A DNA stretch of 64,000 bases from contig OZ245731.1 in the NCBI GenBank assembly GCA_965227155.1, forward strand, positions 4,154,001 through 4,218,000. The letters are read 5' to 3'. The notes below the pieces were generated by a model, which did no database searches, was not told the origin of the DNA, and worked only from the letters and a program-made list of their open reading frames with translations. Both the position numbers and the translations under genes were made by a program. This DNA is from UBA6059 sp965227155 (lineage in GTDB: Bacteria > Bacteroidota > Bacteroidia > Cytophagales > Cyclobacteriaceae). Positions 60,365-64,000 of the stretch are shown here, piece by piece; position 1 is the first letter of the stretch; each line of letters opens with the position of its first letter.

Positions 60365-61399
60365 ATGGAGCATTATAAAATCGCTAGTGATTTCGAGATT
60401 TCCAGGATCATCAAAGGGGGATGGCAGCTTTCAGCCGGGCATAGTGATAAAATCAGTAATGATCCGTTGCAGGACATGTACGATTTTCTGGATGCAGGTA
60501 TAGATACTTTTGATTGCGCGGATATTTATACAGGTGTAGAAGCGCTCATTGGGTCTTTCATTAGCGACAAACGAAAGCGGGACAATCACAAACCGATAAA
60601 GGTTTTGACCAAATATGTCCCGGATTATAATCAATTAGGGAAACTCAAAAAAGCTGATGTAGAGCGCATCATTGATCGTTCTTTACTTCGGTTGAACCTG
60701 GAGCAGCTGGATATGGTACAGTTTTCCTGGTGGAATTATGAGATTCCCGGATGGCTGGAAGCCTGGGGTTGGCTAGGGGAATTGCAGAAGTCAGGTAAGA
60801 TCAAATTAGTAAGTACGACCAACTTTAACACTGCTGCCATAAGAAAGATGATTGATACCGGCCTCACACCGGCAACCTGTCAGGTGCAATACTCCCTGCT
60901 TGACAATCGGCCGGAAAAGGAGCTGGTAGACCTTTGCCAGCAGTACAATATGCACCTGCTATGCTATGGAAGTGTTGCTGGGGGATTCTTGAGTGAAAAA
61001 TGGTTGGGTAAGGCTGAACCCATGCCACCATTTGAAAATCGCTCACTCACCAAATACAAACTGATTATCGATGAAATTGGGGGCTGGGAGCTATTCCAGG
61101 AGTTGCTAAGTGTGCTTAAAGATATTGCTGTACAAAAACAGGTGGATTTAACCACCATTGCCTTGAGGTATATGCTCGATCAAGCAGCGGTGGCGGCTTT
61201 GATTGTTGGTGCAAGAAATAGTAGCCATTTAGCAGAGTTGCTTCAGGTTGATGAATGCACATTGACTGAAGCTGAAAAAGCAGCAATCGATGCTGTGCGC
61301 AAACAAATGAAATCACCTCCAGGCGATGTGTTTGATATCGAGCGGATCAAGGATGGCCCCCATGGGAGCATCATGAAATATAACCTCAATGATGCTTAA
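60365..61399 (+). CDS. Aldo/keto-reductase-family protein lacking the catalytic histidine
   Basis: A 344-residue (alpha/beta)8 protein of the aldo/keto reductase family. The catalytic tetrad residues D50 and Y55 (FDCADIYTGVE) and K83 (VLTKYVPDY) are present, but the usual histidine after the LDLxxxH strand is replaced by Ser121 (LDMVQFSWWNYE). The C-terminal NADPH-binding region with IVGARNSSHLAELL is kept. It may reduce an unusual substrate or be less active. It follows the TIGR04076 gene by 6 nt and overlaps the transporter by 11 nt. Confidence 0.85.
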   Translation: MEHYKIASDFEISRIIKGGWQLSAGHSDKISNDPLQDMYDFLDAGIDTFDCADIYTGVEALIGSFISDKRKRDNHKPIKVLTKYVPDYNQLGKLKKADVERIIDRSLLRLNLEQLDMVQFSWWNYEIPGWLEAWGWLGELQKSGKIKLVSTTNFNTAAIRKMIDTGLTPATCQVQYSLLDNRPEKELVDLCQQYNMHLLCYGSVAGGFLSEKWLGKAEPMPPFENRSLTKYKLIIDEIGGWELFQELLSVLKDIAVQKQVDLTTIALRYMLDQAAVAALIVGARNSSHLAELLQVDECTLTEAEKAAIDAVRKQMKSPPGDVFDIERIKDGPHGSIMKYNLNDA

Positions 61400-62747
61400 C
61401 CGGCAATGGTCTAACCACGGACTTTTTCTACTGGCTTCTGTAGGTAGTACCGTAGGGCTATCCAATATCTGGAAATTCACTTACCTGGTAGGTGAAAATG
61501 GGGGGGGTGCCTTTGTGCTCATTTACATCGCTTCACTCATGCTATTGGGTGTGCCGGTTTTGACAGCAGAAATGATGCTGGGCAAAATGGGTGGACAAAG
61601 TATGGTAGGTACACTGATCAATCTAGGCAAAGCACATGGTTTCAGTCCATACTGGCGACATTTTGGCTGGTTGGCCAATCTTTCCGTATTTCTGATCCTC
61701 AGCTTTTATTGTGTGATTGCTGGCATCACCATTGATTACACAGTTATGGGTATTGCAACTAACCTGCCCATAAGCGATGCGGGTTCCGGTATTGCATACT
61801 ATGATGCTATCATGGCCAATCCATGGAGGCTCATGCTTTTCCAGGGTGTATTTGTGTTAGCTACCACACTCATTGTAGCTAGGGGTGTAAAAAAGGGGCT
61901 TGAAAGCAGTATTCGTTGGATGATGCCAGCTTTGTTTATCCTGCTGTTGGCACTATTGGTTTATGCCATGATCACTGCAGATTTTATGGACGCAGTAGCT
62001 TTTATGTTTGTTCCTGAATTCGAAAAGATCACGCCAAACATTATTTTGGTGGCATTTGGGCAGGCATTTTTCTCGCTGGGTATTGGTCTTGGGGTTATGC
62101 TCACCTATGGAGCCTACATGCCGGCAAAGTCATCTGTAGCTAAATCAGCTCTAACCATTGCCTCTGCAGATGGGCTCATTGCCATTCTTGCAGGGCTGAC
62201 CATATTTCCTATTGTTTTTCAATACAATTTATCACCGGCAGAAGGTCCGGGGCTTATATTCATGACCCTGCCGATTGCCTTCAGTCAAATGCCCGGAGGC
62301 CAGTTTATCGGGCCATTGTTTTTTATATTATTGGCATTTGCCGCGCTCAGCTCTTCCATATCGCTTTTGGAATCCGTCATTGCCAGAATTGAAGAACTAG
62401 CAAGATGGAGCAGGAAAAGAATTGTTTACTGGGCCGGTTTTCTGCTTTGGTTGTTTGGCCTGCTTACTGTCTTTAGCTTCAATATTTGGGCTAATTTCAC
62501 GCCTTTTGACGCTGTAGCTGCTTTACAGGGCAAAACCATATTCGGACTGATAGATTATTTTGCTTCCAATTTGGTCATGCCGCTTGGTGGTATCTTGATG
62601 GCGATCATGGCAGGATGGTTTATTGATCAAAATAGCAGCAATGAGCACATTGGCATAAACCAAAAACTATTTTTTCAGGTTTGGCTCATATTGGTTCGGT
62701 TCATAGCACCAGCCGTGGTTTTACTTATTTTTATATCAAATCTTTAA
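61389..62747 (+). CDS. Sodium-dependent transporter of the NSS/SNF family
   Basis: The 452-residue integral membrane protein has about eleven hydrophobic segments and the LeuT-fold signatures: NRQWSNHGLFLLASVGSTVGLSNIWKFTY with the unwound helix-1 glycines, GGGAFVLIYIASLMLLGVPVL, LSSSISLLESVI and IFPIVFQY. Members use sodium to import amino acids or related solutes. It overlaps the aldo/keto reductase gene by 11 nt. No dedicated xylose permease is present in the operon. Confidence 0.9.
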   Translation: MMLNRQWSNHGLFLLASVGSTVGLSNIWKFTYLVGENGGGAFVLIYIASLMLLGVPVLTAEMMLGKMGGQSMVGTLINLGKAHGFSPYWRHFGWLANLSVFLILSFYCVIAGITIDYTVMGIATNLPISDAGSGIAYYDAIMANPWRLMLFQGVFVLATTLIVARGVKKGLESSIRWMMPALFILLLALLVYAMITADFMDAVAFMFVPEFEKITPNIILVAFGQAFFSLGIGLGVMLTYGAYMPAKSSVAKSALTIASADGLIAILAGLTIFPIVFQYNLSPAEGPGLIFMTLPIAFSQMPGGQFIGPLFFILLAFAALSSSISLLESVIARIEELARWSRKRIVYWAGFLLWLFGLLTVFSFNIWANFTPFDAVAALQGKTIFGLIDYFASNLVMPLGGILMAIMAGWFIDQNSSNEHIGINQKLFFQVWLILVRFIAPAVVLLIFISNL

Positions 62748-62782
62748 TTTGAGGTATTTAGGAATTAAACAATAATTGATCC

Positions 62783-64000
62783 ATGCGTATAGTAATTTCA
62801 ATTCTAGTCCTGGCATTACTCCAGGTAAATCTAATGGGGCAACCGTTGATTTTATCACCAGCCATCAACCCTGATGGTGATCAAATAGCTTTTTCATACC
62901 AGGGAGACATCTGGACAGTTTCGATTGATGGTGGTAGGGCTGATAGGTTAACCATCCATGAAGGGTACGAGTCTAATCCTTTCTGGACAGCAGATGGTAA
63001 CAGCATCGTATTTCAAAGTGATCGATTTGGTAATAATGACATCTTTGCCATGCCTGCTGTTGGTGGAATGCCTGATCGTCTTACTTATCATTCTGCTAGT
63101 GATAATATTACAGACGTTACACCAAATGGAGAAGTATATTTTATAACGAGAAGAAATTATGCAGCTGTTGAAAGGGAATGGGAAATTTATAAAACCGGAC
63201 TTACCGGTGGTACACCACAAAGAGCGATGGATGCATTGGGCTTTGATGCCACTATATCACCTGACGGCACAAAAATTGCGTTTGTAAGAGGTACCTGCAG
63301 GGTTTCACGCGAAGATTACCGGGGACCTGCCAACAGGGATGTATGGGTCTATGATATTACCAATGATGCCTATACCCAAGTTACTGATTTTGAGGGCAAT
63401 GATTTTGCTCCGCAGTGGCTGGATGACCAAACATTGGTATTCATAAGTCCACGAGATGGAAAATATAATCTTTTCAGGCAATCGCTGGATGGCAATGCAA
63501 TGCGCATTACTGACGAACAGGAGTTTGGGATCAACAGCTACTCCTTAAGTAATAAAGCTCAAACCCTTGTTTATCAAGCTGGTGACCAGTTGAAAGCACA
63601 TGATTTATCAACCAATGAAACCACAAGCGTTTCAATCAATGTCAATAGTGATTTTAGGTTTGATCCTGTATTGGCCAAAGACGTAACCAATAAAATCGAT
63701 GCTTATAGCATTTCACCAAACGGTGACTATGCAGCATACATCCATCGCGGCGAACTATTCATCACCAGAAATGACAAAGAGGATAGCCGGTCGGTAAGGC
63801 TTACGACTACCGCAGCCCGCGAGCGAGATCCTGTTTGGCTGAATGATAATACCATTTTATTCCTATCTGACCGTGAAGGGCAATATGACCTGTTTGCTAT
63901 CCAATCAGATAATGATGAACCCATTTTCAAATCACTGAAACATAAGACAACCCAAATTACAAATACAGAAATAGATGAGTTTACGCCAATTGTCGCTCCA
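62783..64000 (+). CDS. Tricorn-like protease or TolB-like beta-propeller protein, 3' end cut by window edge
   Basis: The frame is open from the ATG at 62783 to the window end (406 codons). A signal peptide (about 1-20, RIVISILVLALLQVNLMGQP) is followed by WD40-like PD40 repeats: LILSPAINPDGDQIAFSYQG, NPFWTADGNSIVFQSDRF, ATISPDGTKIAFV, QWLDDQTLVFIS, and DREGQYDLFAI. This layout fits bacterial tricorn proteases, where an S41-type serine protease follows the propeller; that part lies beyond the window. It begins 35 nt after the transporter and may be part of the same unit. Confidence 0.8.
   Translation, partial: MRIVISILVLALLQVNLMGQPLILSPAINPDGDQIAFSYQGDIWTVSIDGGRADRLTIHEGYESNPFWTADGNSIVFQSDRFGNNDIFAMPAVGGMPDRLTYHSASDNITDVTPNGEVYFITRRNYAAVEREWEIYKTGLTGGTPQRAMDALGFDATISPDGTKIAFVRGTCRVSREDYRGPANRDVWVYDITNDAYTQVTDFEGNDFAPQWLDDQTLVFISPRDGKYNLFRQSLDGNAMRITDEQEFGINSYSLSNKAQTLVYQAGDQLKAHDLSTNETTSVSINVNSDFRFDPVLAKDVTNKIDAYSISPNGDYAAYIHRGELFITRNDKEDSRSVRLTTTAARERDPVWLNDNTILFLSDREGQYDLFAIQSDNDEPIFKSLKHKTTQITNTEIDEFTPIVAP

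Noticed and set aside
1..64000. Search for tRNA and rRNA genes
   Set aside because: No tRNA-like cloverleaf with a TTCGA-type arm and no rRNA sequence was noticed in the intergenic regions; a covariance-model scan could still find one.

Overview
The window looks like chromosomal DNA of a Bacteroidota bacterium, most likely order Cytophagales. The evidence is a subtilase ending in a type IX secretion C-terminal domain, a SusC/RagA-like TonB-dependent receptor with a carboxypeptidase-regulatory-like N-terminus, DUF4856, DUF2490 and COG3014-type proteins, promoter boxes of the TAnnTTTG type, weak Shine-Dalgarno sequences and a moderate G+C content. No rRNA, tRNA, CRISPR array, insertion sequence or phage gene was seen. 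Both ends cut through a gene.

Layout. 1-6.0 kb: envelope and small genes on mixed strands (DUF4856 lipoprotein, helix-hairpin-helix lipoprotein, CPXCG/DUF427 pair, MltB-like transglycosylase, DUF2490 protein) with a YefM-YoeB toxin-antitoxin (TA) module and several non-coding repeats. 6.1-12.4 kb: histidine utilisation operon hutH-hutU-hutI with a divergent LysR regulator, then yaaA. 12.4-14.1 kb: a small accessory island with a heptamer array, two copies of a 172-175 bp repeat, a MazEF module and a RelE/ParE-type module. 14.2-23.8 kb: hrpB; the RimB-type protease/rimK/M14 deacylase triad; a YdjM-like membrane protein; then tyrS, prohibitin and gltA on the minus strand. 24-27.9 kb: a GCS2-CBS fusion, a second M14 deacylase and holA. 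27.9-35.8 kb: a Tol/Ton-like envelope cluster (giant TPR protein, outer-membrane barrel, SPOR protein, ExbB, ExbD, TonB). 35.9-39.6 kb: folC, trmB, a glycosyltransferase and a flippase-like protein. 39.6-40.9 kb: a degenerate TrpF-like protein and a BrnTA module. 41-53.1 kb: mnmA, a lipoprotein, a T9SS-exported subtilase, rpe, a TonB-dependent receptor, the LpoB/COG3014 lipoprotein pair, small secreted or unknown proteins, a double-FKBP lipoprotein and a predicted barrel. 53.2-57 kb: gyrA and a TPR protein. 57.2-62.7 kb: a xylose operon (xylB-xylA-TIGR04076-aldo/keto reductase-NSS transporter), followed by a truncated tricorn-like protease gene.

Themes. Most of the window is ordinary housekeeping and envelope biology in short, translationally coupled operons. 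The accessory layer consists of four type II TA modules, three with visible palindromic candidate operators, and at least three families of intergenic repeats. Two of the TA modules sit between copies of dispersed repeats. Two cytosine-free heptamer arrays begin exactly at the stop codon of a gene and fit one degenerate consensus. Two separate loci pair an amide-bond-forming enzyme (RimK, or a GCS2-type ligase fused to CBS domains) with an M14 AspA/AstE-like deacylase, which suggests make-and-break control of an unidentified acylated or glutamylated substrate. All family assignments were made by reading motifs; no database search was run.
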